Assembly: GCA_022843605.1 (NCBI GenBank) | Contig: JALHNI010000048.1 | Coordinates: 1-40,000 of the forward strand | Source of the DNA: Bryobacter sp. | GTDB lineage: Bacteria; Acidobacteriota; Terriglobia; Bryobacterales; Bryobacteraceae | DNA: 40,000 bases | Direction: 5' to 3' | Shown: piece by piece, positions 1-8,071 of the stretch | Numbering within the stretch: the stretch's first letter is position 1 | How the letters are laid out: each line of letters starts with the position of its first letter | Program-made: the position numbers and the translations under genes | The notes under the pieces: model-generated | Told to the model about the DNA's origin: nothing | The model's input: the letters and a program-made list of their open reading frames with translations, nothing else | Database searches by the model: none

Positions 1-1
1 G

Positions 2-2224
2 ACGGCGATGCGGGTGCCGGTGATTGAATCGGACGGCTATGAAGCTGACGATGTGATCGGCACGCTAGCGAAGATGGCGGACATGGATGTCGTGATCGTG
101 TCGAGCGACAAGGACATGCTGCAACTCGTGGACGAGCGGGTGAGGGTGTTGAATCCGATGAAGGATGACATTCTCTACGATGCGGCGAGTGTTCGTGACT
201 ACATGGGGGTAGAGCCGTCGCAGGTGCGGGATCTGCTGGCCCTGAAAGGCGATGCGGTCGATAACATTCCGGGTGCGCCGGGAATTGGCGACAAGGGGGC
301 CAAAGACCTGATCTTGCGTTTTGGCTCGGTGGAAGCGGCGCTGGACCGGGCCGCGGAAGTCGAAAAGAAGACTTACCGCGAGAGCTTGCTGAATCACCGG
401 GAGCAGATCCTGCTGAGCAAGCGGTTGGCGACCATCGAAGTGAACATTCCGCTCGAGATAACGGTGCGGCAGTTGGTGCGGCAGGAACCAGACCTGGACG
501 AACTGCGCGAGGTTTACCGGACGCTGGAATTCTTCAGCTTGCTGGCGCAGACGGGTCCGGCGGCCTCGGAAGCGCCGGCGGTGCCGGAGGACTTCGCGGT
601 GTTGCTGACCGCGGACGAGGGGCGGGAGTGGTTGGCGAGTCTGCCGGCGGAGACGGCGGCCGGTGTGGTGGTGGCCGGTGTGGTGGTGGATGGGGAGACG
701 GCATCGGTTTCGGCGGCACCGGGCGTGGCACGGTCTTTTCCGGTGGCGGCTTTGGATGCGCTGGGGACGCGCCCGCTGATTTTGCACAACTGGAAGGCGG
801 CGCCATATGGTGACATCAACAACGTGCACGATGTCATGCTGACCGGCTTCCTGCTGTTGGCCGATCCGGGCGATGTGGACTTGCCGGCGTTGGCGGAGCG
901 TTTCCTGATGCGTAAGTTAGGCGCCTCGCTTGAGGCGCGCGCGGCGGCATTGTTCGAACTCGGCCCGAAGCTGGACGAGTTACTGGCGGTCCAGCCTGGA
1001 TTGCAGAAGCTGTATCTTGAGCTGGATCGGCCGTTGTTGCCGATTTTGGCCGCGATGGAGCGCGATGGCATTACGGTGGATCGCGGAATGTTGCAGTTGC
1101 TTTCCTCGCGAATGGACCAGGTGCTGACCGTTTTGACGACGGAGATTCATGCACTGGCCGGGCGTGAGTTCAACATCAATTCACCGCAACAACTGGGCAA
1201 GATTCTGTTTGAAGAACTTAATTTGCCTGCGCCGTTTAAGACCGGCAAAGGCAAGGTGATCTCGACGGCAGCAGACGTACTGGAAAGCCTGGCGGCCGAG
1301 CATCGCATTGCGCAACTGGTGTTGGAGTACCGGCAGGTGGCGAAGCTAAAAGGCACGTACGTCGACGCGTTGCCAAATTTACTCGATGCGGATTCGCGGG
1401 TGCACACGACGTTCAACCCCACCGGCGCGGCGACGGGGCGTTTATCGTCCAATAATCCGAACTTACAAAACATCCCGATCCGGACCGAACTCGGCCGCGA
1501 GATCCGGGCCGCTTTTGTGCCGCGGCCGGGATGGACGCTGGTGAAGGTGGACTACTCGCAGATCGAGCTACGGTTGCTGGCCCATTTTTCGGGCGATCAC
1601 GTGTTGACGGACTCTTTCGTGAATGGCGAAGACATTCATACGCGGACCGCCGCGGAGGTGTTCGGCGTGCCGCCGCTGATGGTGACACCGGAATTGCGCC
1701 GCAACGCCAAGGCGGTGAACTTCGGGATTGTCTATGGGCAGACGTCCTTTGGGTTGGCCGCTGCGCTCGGCATTTCGCGTGGTGAGGCAGACACTTATAT
1801 CAAGAGTTACTTTTCGCGGTACGCGGGAGTGAAGAAGTATATCGAGCGGACCGTTGCCGAAGTGCGGAAGTCCGGCTACGCGGAGACCCTATTCGGACGC
1901 CGCCGGCCGATTCCCGATATCTCCAGTAAGAATCCAAACGCGCGCGGATTTGCCGAGCGGACTGCGGTGAACACGCCCTTGCAGGGCACGGCGGCCGATT
2001 TAATCAAGATGGCGATGATTCGCATTGATGAGCAGTTACGCGCGGAGCGTTGGCAGGCGCGCATGCTTCTGCAGGTGCACGACGAACTGGTCTTCGAGGC
2101 GCCTCCTGAAGAAGCGGCGAAACTGGCGCGCCTGGTGAAACAACGGATGGAAAGCGTGCACAAATTGAACGTGCCCCTGATCGCTGATGCGAGCCAGGGT
2201 CCGAATTGGCGGGATGCCAAGTAG
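2..2224 (+). CDS. polA: DNA polymerase I, 5'-truncated by the window edge
   Basis: Family A DNA polymerase used in Okazaki fragment maturation and excision repair. The reading frame is open from the first bases of the window, so the protein starts upstream; by comparison with E. coli PolI about 100 N-terminal residues are missing. The 5' nuclease domain is present, with the acidic motifs EADDVIG and SSDKDMLQL and the helix-hairpin-helix segment around GIGDKGA. The polymerase domain is complete: motif A VKVDYSQIELRLL (near 1541), motif B RRNAKAVNFGIVYG (near 1696) and motif C LQVHDELVF (near 2069). The middle 3'-5' exonuclease domain looks degenerate: no DTET motif is seen, and the segment where NLKYD is expected reads NWKAA. 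Proofreading is therefore probably absent, as in Taq-type enzymes. Identity is certain; loss of proofreading is an inference from the missing residues. Confidence 0.97.
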   Translation, partial: TAMRVPVIESDGYEADDVIGTLAKMADMDVVIVSSDKDMLQLVDERVRVLNPMKDDILYDAASVRDYMGVEPSQVRDLLALKGDAVDNIPGAPGIGDKGAKDLILRFGSVEAALDRAAEVEKKTYRESLLNHREQILLSKRLATIEVNIPLEITVRQLVRQEPDLDELREVYRTLEFFSLLAQTGPAASEAPAVPEDFAVLLTADEGREWLASLPAETAAGVVVAGVVVDGETASVSAAPGVARSFPVAALDALGTRPLILHNWKAAPYGDINNVHDVMLTGFLLLADPGDVDLPALAERFLMRKLGASLEARAAALFELGPKLDELLAVQPGLQKLYLELDRPLLPILAAMERDGITVDRGMLQLLSSRMDQVLTVLTTEIHALAGREFNINSPQQLGKILFEELNLPAPFKTGKGKVISTAADVLESLAAEHRIAQLVLEYRQVAKLKGTYVDALPNLLDADSRVHTTFNPTGAATGRLSSNNPNLQNIPIRTELGREIRAAFVPRPGWTLVKVDYSQIELRLLAHFSGDHVLTDSFVNGEDIHTRTAAEVFGVPPLMVTPELRRNAKAVNFGIVYGQTSFGLAAALGISRGEADTYIKSYFSRYAGVKKYIERTVAEVRKSGYAETLFGRRRPIPDISSKNPNARGFAERTAVNTPLQGTAADLIKMAMIRIDEQLRAERWQARMLLQVHDELVFEAPPEEAAKLARLVKQRMESVHKLNVPLIADASQGPNWRDAK

Positions 2225-2229
2225 CGGGC

Positions 2230-2619
2230 TTAGTGCGCGCCGGTGACGAGGAAGTTCAGATAGACCGAGATCAGCACGACGGCGATGGCCGATGCGCCGA
2301 CGCCCTTGAGTAAACGGGCACGCTTTTCGGGAGTGTGCTGGGGGCCGGAGACGATCACGGTCATGGCGAGGATGTGCAGGGCCAGCAGAAACTTGATGCC
2401 GAACCACATGTGATAACCCTTCGGTACGCCGGTACCCATGCGAGAGATGAAGTTGTTGGCGCCGGTGATGATCAACAGCGCGATCCCGATGATGGCGGAG
2501 CGGCGGGGCAACACCGAGATGGTGGCGCCACCGCTGAAGAGCGCCGCCAATCCGCCGCCAGCCAGAAGCATGGCCATCAGGATGTGGATACCCAGGGTGA
2601 GAGACGAAGGAAGTGACAT
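2230..2619 (-). CDS. small four-helix integral membrane protein, function unknown
   Basis: A 129-residue protein made almost entirely of hydrophobic segments. About four membrane helices can be drawn, near residues 5-30, 40-58, 70-90 and 103-125, with short charged loops such as PEKRARLLKG. There is no cleavable signal peptide. Histidines lie at the edges of helices (GIHILMAM, LLALHILAM), a pattern seen in CopD-like and cytochrome b-like membrane domains, but I cannot assign it to a family. It is convergent with polA (5 nt between the stops) and divergent from the metallo-hydrolase, whose start lies only 25 nt away, so the two promoters must overlap each other or the coding sequences. The coding call rests on the coherent membrane topology and on how well it fills the gap. 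Confidence 0.8.
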   Translation of the reverse strand: MSLPSSLTLGIHILMAMLLAGGGLAALFSGGATISVLPRRSAIIGIALLIITGANNFISRMGTGVPKGYHMWFGIKFLLALHILAMTVIVSGPQHTPEKRARLLKGVGASAIAVVLISVYLNFLVTGAH

Positions 2620-2633
2620 GTTCTCTATAGTTT

Positions 2634-2639
2634 TACACT
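2634..2639 (+). promoter_or_regulatory. candidate -10 element (TACACT) of the metallo-hydrolase gene
   Basis: TACACT ends 5 nt before the ATG at 2645, and an upstream TATAGT (2626-2631) is a second candidate. A -35-like GTGACA lies 15 nt further upstream, inside the divergent gene. With either box the transcript would begin at or just before the start codon, so the mRNA would be leaderless or nearly so. No Shine-Dalgarno sequence of normal strength is present. Confidence 0.35.
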
Positions 2640-2644
2640 GAAGA

Positions 2645-3289
2645 ATGGCCGGTAGCGCTGTGCTTCAATACGATTTCTTCCCGCTGGGCATTTTCCAGTG
2701 CAATTGCTCCATTTTGAGCCGCGATGGCCGGGCGGTGGTGATCGATCCTGGCGACGAGTTCGACAAGATTCTGGGAGTCCTGGACGATGCGGGACTGACG
2801 GTAGAGCAGATTCTGCTGACGCATGCGCACATTGACCATGTGGGGGCGGTGGCCGCGATGAAACGTCACTTTGGCATTGGGGTTGCCCTGCATCCGGCGG
2901 ACCAGCCAACCTACGACCTGCTGCCGATGCAAGCGCAATGGACCGGGATGCCAGCCCCGGAGCCGTTCACCATTGAGCGCAGCCTGGTGAGCGGGGAGAA
3001 GATTGACTGCCTGGGGAGGGAGATGCAGGTGCTGTTTACGCCGGGCCATTCGCCAGGGAGCGTGAGCTTCTATCTGCCCGAGGAGGGTAAGGTGATTGCG
3101 GGGGATGCACTGTTTCGAGGATCGATTGGGCGGACGGACCTCCCGGGCGGCGATCATGACCTACTGATCCGGTCGATTCAAAAGCGTTTGCTGGTGCTGC
3201 CGCCGGAGACCGAGGTCTATCCCGGACATGGAGAGTCGACGACAATTGGGCAGGAAATCCGGAAAAATCCCTACCTGCAGGGGCGGTAG
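2645..3289 (+). CDS. MBL-fold metallo-hydrolase, glyoxalase II-like
   Basis: A 214-residue cytoplasmic metallo-beta-lactamase-fold hydrolase. The metal site is complete: H60-A-H62-I-D64-H65, H135 in FTPGHSPG, D154 in AGDALF and H195 in YPGHGE. The layout, including GRTDLPGG after the bridging aspartate, matches the short glyoxalase II-like proteins (YcbL/GloB type), which hydrolyse thioesters such as S-lactoylglutathione. The longer C-terminal substrate domain of classical glyoxalase II is absent, so the true substrate could be another thioester or a persulfide. The gene stands alone: a 268-bp non-coding stretch follows, and the upstream gene is divergent. Fold and metal site are certain; substrate is not. 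Confidence 0.93.
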   Translation: MAGSAVLQYDFFPLGIFQCNCSILSRDGRAVVIDPGDEFDKILGVLDDAGLTVEQILLTHAHIDHVGAVAAMKRHFGIGVALHPADQPTYDLLPMQAQWTGMPAPEPFTIERSLVSGEKIDCLGREMQVLFTPGHSPGSVSFYLPEEGKVIAGDALFRGSIGRTDLPGGDHDLLIRSIQKRLLVLPPETEVYPGHGESTTIGQEIRKNPYLQGR

Positions 3290-3557
3290 GTGAGGGGACC
3301 CAGACCGTCCCGGTCCCCTGGGTGAATGTAAACTTTCGTACTCCTAGCCAGAGCATAGAACTATCCAGCACTCGCGACTCAGGGGCAGGAGTGGCTTAAG
3401 TGGTTTCAATTGATTAGGTTATCCTTCGTTGGTTGACCGATTTGCCGGCGTGCGGCCGGGACGAGTGTACTGAGGAATAAGTACCGGACTAATGATTTAT
3501 TGAATCGGTCGATCTATTTGTCTCCTAGGTCTCCGCCGATAAACTCCAAGTACTGGC
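3290..3557. other. 268-bp intergenic region with an inverted repeat, no gene seen
   Basis: No convincing open frame. Just after the hydrolase stop there is a perfect 7-bp inverted repeat (3294-3300 with 3312-3318, 11-nt loop). It may end the hydrolase transcript, although no T-run follows. The remainder (about 3400-3557) is noticeably less GC-rich than the surrounding genes and probably carries the promoter of the downstream gene. I could not pick a convincing -35/-10 pair. Confidence 0.5.
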
Positions 3558-5324
3558 ATGGAACTCGTTACTGGCCTTGATACCCAAATATTCGTGATCT
3601 TTCTCGGGGTTGTCGTGGCGTTGGGCTGCACGCTCATCGCATTTCTCGTCGACTACCTGAAGGGGAAGAACGAACGCCTGCGTGAGCAGGTTCTCGAAAT
3701 GACCGTTCGACAGGAGGAGCGCGCTCGCTATCCGCAGGCCCAGCTTGATTCGACGGCTGTCCTATCGGCAATTGCGCAAGTCGGCCGGAACCTTGAAGTT
3801 GTGGTGCGAACCGCGATGCATCCGGAATCTGTGGCCGAGGCGCCCTCAGCATCGCAGCCAGTCTACCAGCCTCGTCCCGCTGCCGAACCGGCCGTTGCCG
3901 CGGCGTTAGCCGCCTCAGTGATTCCGATGCCCGAGGTTGCGCCTGAAGCTGAAGTGAAACCTGCGCCGGAGGCTGAGGTGCAGCCCGAGGCCGCGTCAGT
4001 TGTTCCAGTGATGCTTCCGGTGGTCGAAGAGACTCCCGCGGCACCCGACACGGTTGACGAGACCGTCGAACTGTCGCGTCCGGCAGCGATTGCCGAGAGC
4101 TTGGCGGCCGAACCGGATTGGCGTACGGCGACGTGGCACGAGGAGGCGGCTCAAGCTTCGATAGCGCCCGCCGACGAAACTCCGGTCGCGGATCAACCGG
4201 CGGAAGAGCCGCTGGCCGAATCCGCCGAGCCGCAAGTGACCACCAAGCCGATTCGCGAAGCCTTGCGGAGCTTGTTCGATAACCCGGCCAGCGTGGCGGC
4301 GGCCGCCCAACTGGAATCCTCTCAATTGGAAATGGAACGCCGCTTGAATGAAGCGATCCCCGAAGTGGAGGCCCCCGTGGCCGAAGTTGCCGAGGAGAGC
4401 GAGGAACCCGTGGTGCGGATTCGAGTCCTGAACAACAATGTGGCGACGCCGCTCACCGAGGAGACGGTGACTTCCTCGTGGGCCCAGGAAGCCGTTCAGG
4501 AAGCTGAGGAAGTGGTTGCACAGGAAGAAGTGATTCCGGAGCCGGTAGCGGTTCCGGCCACGGAAGAAGTTATGGAAGAAGTGGCGCAGGAGCCGGTAGC
4601 GGAAACCGAGCCTGAGATTGTTGCTGAGGGAACGATCGAAGCGGTGGAAGAAGTGCTGCCGGTTACCGCTCCCGTCGATTTCCTCTCGCCCGCCGATTTC
4701 GGGGAAAACCCGCCGGCGGAGCCGTTGGAATCCTTCGACAGCCTGATGGCGGCGGTGAATGCGGAACCGTCCGTTGCACCGGAAGTTCAAGAACCGGAAA
4801 CCGCGCCGGAGGCTGAGGAGCCTGGAGTGCTGGCTCTGCCGAGTGGCATGAACGATCGGGCTACGCTTGATTTCCTCAAGCGGGATACGGCATTGTTTAC
4901 GGGCCTGATCGTCTCGATCGGCATCAATGACTACGCCCGTTTGCAGGAGACGTCCGGCCGGCCGGCCGCAGAGGACCTCGCCAAGTCAGTGAGCCAATTG
5001 GTGAAGTCGTTGATTACGGCGCCGAATGGCAGTGAGTTCTTTGGCTGCCGCGCTTCTGACGACGAGTTCATTCTCGTCTTCGCCAACGAGAACGGCTCTG
5101 TCGCCCAGCGCCGGCTGAATGCGTTATCCGAACGTCTGTGGGACTTCCAACTGCGGTCCCTCGGTAACTTCTCGGTGATGTTCAGCTGGGGCGCTACCGA
5201 GGCGAACAGCGAAACCTTCGCCGACGCCGTGGAAGCGGCCAGCGAGCGGATGCGCGAAACGCGTCACAATCGCCGGACGATCTCGATGGAGAAGACCCGT
5301 CTGAAGAAGGTCGTTAACGGATAG
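3558..5324 (+). CDS. membrane-anchored acidic protein with degenerate GGDEF-like domain
   Basis: A 588-residue protein in three parts. Residues about 10-34 form a single membrane helix (IFVIFLGVVVALGCTLIAF) followed by a basic stretch. Residues about 90-430 are a low-complexity linker very rich in Glu, Pro, Ala and Val, probably extended and flexible. Residues about 430-580 form a folded domain that resembles a diguanylate cyclase: a beta strand VSIGINDYARLQE where the metal-binding strand is expected, then CRASDDEFILVF where the GG(D/E)EF loop is expected. Here GGDEF has become SDDEF and the metal-binding aspartate of the first strand appears as glycine, so catalysis is unlikely. A scaffold or sensor role is an inference. 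The gene is monocistronic, with non-coding DNA upstream and a strong terminator downstream. Confidence 0.85.
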   Translation: MELVTGLDTQIFVIFLGVVVALGCTLIAFLVDYLKGKNERLREQVLEMTVRQEERARYPQAQLDSTAVLSAIAQVGRNLEVVVRTAMHPESVAEAPSASQPVYQPRPAAEPAVAAALAASVIPMPEVAPEAEVKPAPEAEVQPEAASVVPVMLPVVEETPAAPDTVDETVELSRPAAIAESLAAEPDWRTATWHEEAAQASIAPADETPVADQPAEEPLAESAEPQVTTKPIREALRSLFDNPASVAAAAQLESSQLEMERRLNEAIPEVEAPVAEVAEESEEPVVRIRVLNNNVATPLTEETVTSSWAQEAVQEAEEVVAQEEVIPEPVAVPATEEVMEEVAQEPVAETEPEIVAEGTIEAVEEVLPVTAPVDFLSPADFGENPPAEPLESFDSLMAAVNAEPSVAPEVQEPETAPEAEEPGVLALPSGMNDRATLDFLKRDTALFTGLIVSIGINDYARLQETSGRPAAEDLAKSVSQLVKSLITAPNGSEFFGCRASDDEFILVFANENGSVAQRRLNALSERLWDFQLRSLGNFSVMFSWGATEANSETFADAVEAASERMRETRHNRRTISMEKTRLKKVVNG

Positions 5325-5351
5325 TGGTTTTTCGCGAATGGAATGACAAAA

Positions 5352-5378
5352 GGCCCTCGCCACTGGCGAGGGCTTTTT
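5352..5378 (+). terminator. intrinsic terminator, probably bidirectional
   Basis: A perfect 9-bp GC-rich stem (5353-5361 with 5365-5373) with a 3-nt loop is followed by five T residues (5374-5378). On the other side it is preceded by four A residues (5348-5351), so it can also end transcription on the minus strand. It lies between the convergent acidic membrane protein gene and mtnA, 28 nt after the former's stop. Confidence 0.93.
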
Positions 5379-5396
5379 GCATTACAGAGTCTGTTT

Positions 5397-6425
5397 CTAG
5401 CTGGCCGCTAGCTTCTTGAGCGACTCCGTAAAGGGCGGATAGGCCACACCGCGTTCGGTGATGATTGCTGTGACGTAGCGCGCGGGAGTGACATCGAAGG
5501 CCGGATTCTCCACCTCCATGCCCTCGGGGGCCACCGGTACGCCAAAGACGTGGGTGACTTCCAGCGACGGGCGCTGCTCAATCGGAATCTGGGTGCCGGA
5601 AGTGAGGGTCAGGTCGAGGGTGGAGATCGGGGCGGCGACATAAAACGGCACACCATTCTCTTTGGCCAGCACCGCCACGGAGTAGGTGCCGATTTTGTTG
5701 GCGACATCGCCATTGCCGGCGATTCGGTCGGCGCCCACCACGACGCAGCCGATGCGGCCATCCTTCAGGAAGTGGCCGGCCATGTTGTCGGTGATGATTT
5801 TGGTGGGGATGTTGTCCTGCTGCAACTCCCAGGCCGTCAGACGGGCGCCCTGCAGGAACGGACGGGTCTCGTCGGCGTAGACGTCGATCTTCTTGCCGCT
5901 GGCGTATGCCGAACGAATCACTCCCAAGGCCGTTCCGTAGCCGGCCGTAGCCAGCGCGCCGGCATTGCAATGCGTCAGAACTGTTTTTCCATCCGGCACC
6001 AGCGGGCCGCCATGCGCGCCGATGGACTGGTTGATGGCAATGTCCTCTTCGTACACGGCCAGCGCTTCGGCCACGAGTCGGGCGCGCACGTCGCTCAGCG
6101 GCTGACCGGCGACGCCGGCGCGGACGCGCTTCATGCGCTCGATGCCCCAGAAGAGATTCACCGCCGTAGGACGGGTGGCGCCCAGGGTCGCGCAGATGGT
6201 GGCGAACTCGTCTTCGAAGCTCTCATCGGAAGCGGCCAAGGCGCCAAGGGCCACGCCCATCGCGGCGGCTACGCCAATGGCGGGGGCGCCCCGGATAATC
6301 ATGTCCTTGATGGCGGTGGCGACGTCCTGATAGGTGTGGCACGTGACGAACTCCACGGTTCGCGGCAGTTTCGTCTGATCGATCATTACGACGCCGGCGG
6401 GCGTCCATTCTAGGGTCTTGACCAA
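5397..6425 (-). CDS. mtnA: S-methyl-5-thioribose-1-phosphate isomerase
   Basis: Interconverts methylthioribose-1-phosphate and methylthioribulose-1-phosphate in the methionine salvage pathway. The 342-residue length is normal. Family motifs are intact: [15 protein letters not shown] (residues 43-57), the catalytic cysteine C153 in [28 protein letters not shown], and the catalytic aspartate D233 in [12 protein letters not shown]. The start is a TTG, chosen because the sequence [12 protein letters not shown] matches family N-termini; an internal ATG at residue 14 would remove the first strand. It sits 15 nt after the CPBP protease gene and is probably the last gene of that operon, ending at the bidirectional terminator. 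No other methionine salvage gene is in the window. The related eIF2B-type and ribose-1,5-bisphosphate isomerases are less likely given these motifs. Confidence 0.95.
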   Translation of the reverse strand: MVKTLEWTPAGVVMIDQTKLPRTVEFVTCHTYQDVATAIKDMIIRGAPAIGVAAAMGVALGALAASDESFEDEFATICATLGATRPTAVNLFWGIERMKRVRAGVAGQPLSDVRARLVAEALAVYEEDIAINQSIGAHGGPLVPDGKTVLTHCNAGALATAGYGTALGVIRSAYASGKKIDVYADETRPFLQGARLTAWELQQDNIPTKIITDNMAGHFLKDGRIGCVVVGADRIAGNGDVANKIGTYSVAVLAKENGVPFYVAAPISTLDLTLTSGTQIPIEQRPSLEVTHVFGVPVAPEGMEVENPAFDVTPARYVTAIITERGVAYPPFTESLKKLAAS

Positions 6426-6440
6426 GGTGGTTTCTACTCT

Positions 6441-7127
6441 CTATCTGCTCGCCAGGAATCCGACGAGCTGGGTTAAGTTGTAAGTACTGTGCATGATGGT
6501 GGAGGCGACGGTGGAATCCGTACGATAGCGGATCCAGCCGAAGACACTTCCGGCAAGCGACAGCAGGAACAGATGCTGCCAGCTCCAATGCACTTGGGGC
6601 CCGTGAATCAGGGCGAAGGGAACGGCGGTGAGCACGATTCCCGCGAAAACGCCAAGAGCTTTGATGGTGAGCGGCTGCAGGAAGCCGCGGAAGGCGACTT
6701 CCTCAAACAGTGGCGCCAGCATGGTGGCGAAGACGGCCGTGAGGATGAGCGAACTACGATCCGCGCTGAGCCAGGTGCGAATCTGATTCTCGACTTCCGG
6801 CGTGCGCAGCAGGACGCCGATCACGTTGATGACGATGGCCAGGATCGGTCCGCCGAAGAGACTGATGGCGATGCCCCTCCTGGGAAGCCGCCAAGCGAGG
6901 CCTTCGCGGATGCCCTCGCTGTAGCTGACCCGCAGGATCCAGTAGAGACCCAGGAACCAAAAAGCGTAACCCAGCAGGAGCGGCACCAGGCTTTCAGCGG
7001 CCTGGCCGGGAATCTTGAACGGCAACAACCGAAAAATGAGCCCGGCGAGGGCGAAAGCGGGCAGATAGAGGCCCAAAAACAAGGCGACTTCGCGCCAGGT
7101 CCAAAACGGCGGGCGGGGGGTGATCAT
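6441..7127 (-). CDS. CPBP-family intramembrane metalloprotease
   Basis: A 228-residue polytopic membrane protein of the CAAX protease and bacteriocin-processing (CPBP/Abi) family, predicted to cut substrates within the membrane. The glutamate motif is intact (E142-E143-V-A-F-R147), followed by H175 in PFALIHG and H213 in IMHSTYN, the usual metal-binding set. Around six hydrophobic segments are visible. The frame stays open far upstream, but that part is a shadow of the neighbour and reads as Pro/Arg-rich nonsense. The ATG at 7127 was chosen because it overlaps the stop of the preceding gene as ATGA, which suggests translational coupling. Substrates are unknown. Confidence 0.9.
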   Translation of the reverse strand: MITPRPPFWTWREVALFLGLYLPAFALAGLIFRLLPFKIPGQAAESLVPLLLGYAFWFLGLYWILRVSYSEGIREGLAWRLPRRGIAISLFGGPILAIVINVIGVLLRTPEVENQIRTWLSADRSSLILTAVFATMLAPLFEEVAFRGFLQPLTIKALGVFAGIVLTAVPFALIHGPQVHWSWQHLFLLSLAGSVFGWIRYRTDSTVASTIMHSTYNLTQLVGFLASR

Positions 7128-8065
7128 GCGGGAAGCAGCGCCGCCAAAAGAGGGATCATGATCTCGTGATGGCCGGTGAGGGCATAGCCCTTGCCTCCGG
7201 CATTGGCATGGGGACGGTGAACGACATTGGCACTGGGGCGGTAATGCTGGAGAAAATCCATGTTCACCGTGGTGAACTCGCGCAGGGGATAACCAAGGTT
7301 GCGCACGACGGAGACGGCTTTCAGGAAGACTTCGGGCAGGATTACCGCGGAACCGACATTCAAGTAGACGCCGCCCTCGTTGAGTTCGCGCACCAGCGAG
7401 CAGAGCAGCCGGAAATCGCGGTGGGTGCATTCGCCGATGGCTGCGCCGCTGGCTTCCGGAAAGGTGTGCGGCGTGTCGGTGCCGACGGCCACATGGACCG
7501 TAAAGGGGATGCTGCGCTGGTAGGCCTGCCACTGGAGCGAGTGTTCCCGCAGGGTGGGGTCGGCGATTTCATGCAAGCGCCGGCCGAGGCTTTCGCCCAT
7601 GCCGAGGCCGTCGGCCGCACCCGTGCGGATGGCGTCGTTCATTTGCTGGCCCGTTTCGGCGGCAGAGCCGAATCTGCCGTCAGGGAGGACAGATTCGACG
7701 TCCTCGCTAGTCGCTCCGGCGATGCCAATCTCGAAATCGTGAATGGTGGTGGAGCCGTTGGTCATGAACGCGGTGGCGTAGCCGCGGTCGATGAGGCTGG
7801 TGAAGACGGGAGCCAGGCCGCACTTGATGACGTGGCCCCCCATGCCCCAGATGATGGCGCGCTTTCGGGTGCGCGCTTCAGCCACCGCGGCGACCACGGC
7901 GCGCAGCGAATCCGCGGCGAGGATCTTGGGGAGAGAGTCGAGGAAGCCGGGTAAGTCGGGGGGAGGGGAGGCGAAGTGTTCAATGCGGACTTTGCCGCTG
8001 CGATCGCGCAAGGAAATGGTCTGCAGCCCGGTGAAGTCCAGGGGCTTATGGGAGTAGCGGCTCAC
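7124..8065 (-). CDS. conserved protein of unassigned family, possibly deoxyhypusine synthase-like
   Basis: A 313-residue cytoplasmic protein without signal peptide or membrane segment. I cannot name the family with confidence. A glycine-rich stretch AIIWGMGGHVIKCGLAP (about residues 90-106) faintly recalls the IKCLAP segment of deoxyhypusine synthases, and the end reads GGKGYALTGHHEIMIPLL. Histidines and acidic residues in TNGSTTIHDFEIG, PHTFPEASG and IGECTHRDF look conserved in type and could form an active site. It is followed by the CPBP protease (ATGA overlap) and mtnA, and preceded by the TIGR01777 epimerase with only 6 nt between, so the four genes probably form one operon. Coding status is strong from gene packing; function is open. 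Confidence 0.8.
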   Translation of the reverse strand: MSRYSHKPLDFTGLQTISLRDRSGKVRIEHFASPPPDLPGFLDSLPKILAADSLRAVVAAVAEARTRKRAIIWGMGGHVIKCGLAPVFTSLIDRGYATAFMTNGSTTIHDFEIGIAGATSEDVESVLPDGRFGSAAETGQQMNDAIRTGAADGLGMGESLGRRLHEIADPTLREHSLQWQAYQRSIPFTVHVAVGTDTPHTFPEASGAAIGECTHRDFRLLCSLVRELNEGGVYLNVGSAVILPEVFLKAVSVVRNLGYPLREFTTVNMDFLQHYRPSANVVHRPHANAGGKGYALTGHHEIMIPLLAALLPA

Positions 8066-8071
8066 TGCTCT

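Noticed and set aside
3479..3489. AAGTACCGGAC shared with the minus strand at 33498-33508, both in intergenic DNA
   Set aside because: Only 11 bases match, the contexts differ (one far upstream of a start, one inside a hairpin), and chance is a sufficient explanation without a genome-wide count.
3840..4850. Glu/Pro/Ala repeat-rich stretch as a possible CRISPR or tandem DNA repeat
   Set aside because: There is no regular unit or spacer; the bias is a low-complexity protein linker in a continuous frame.
5550..6413. A 287-codon open frame antisense to mtnA
   Set aside because: Same reasoning: mtnA is unambiguous, and the antisense translation is His/Gly/Asp-rich shadow sequence.
7128..7532. 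N-terminal extension of the CPBP protease frame
   Set aside because: It overlaps the upstream gene, reads as Pro/Arg/Cys-rich sequence, and the ATGA overlap at 7124-7127 gives a natural start.
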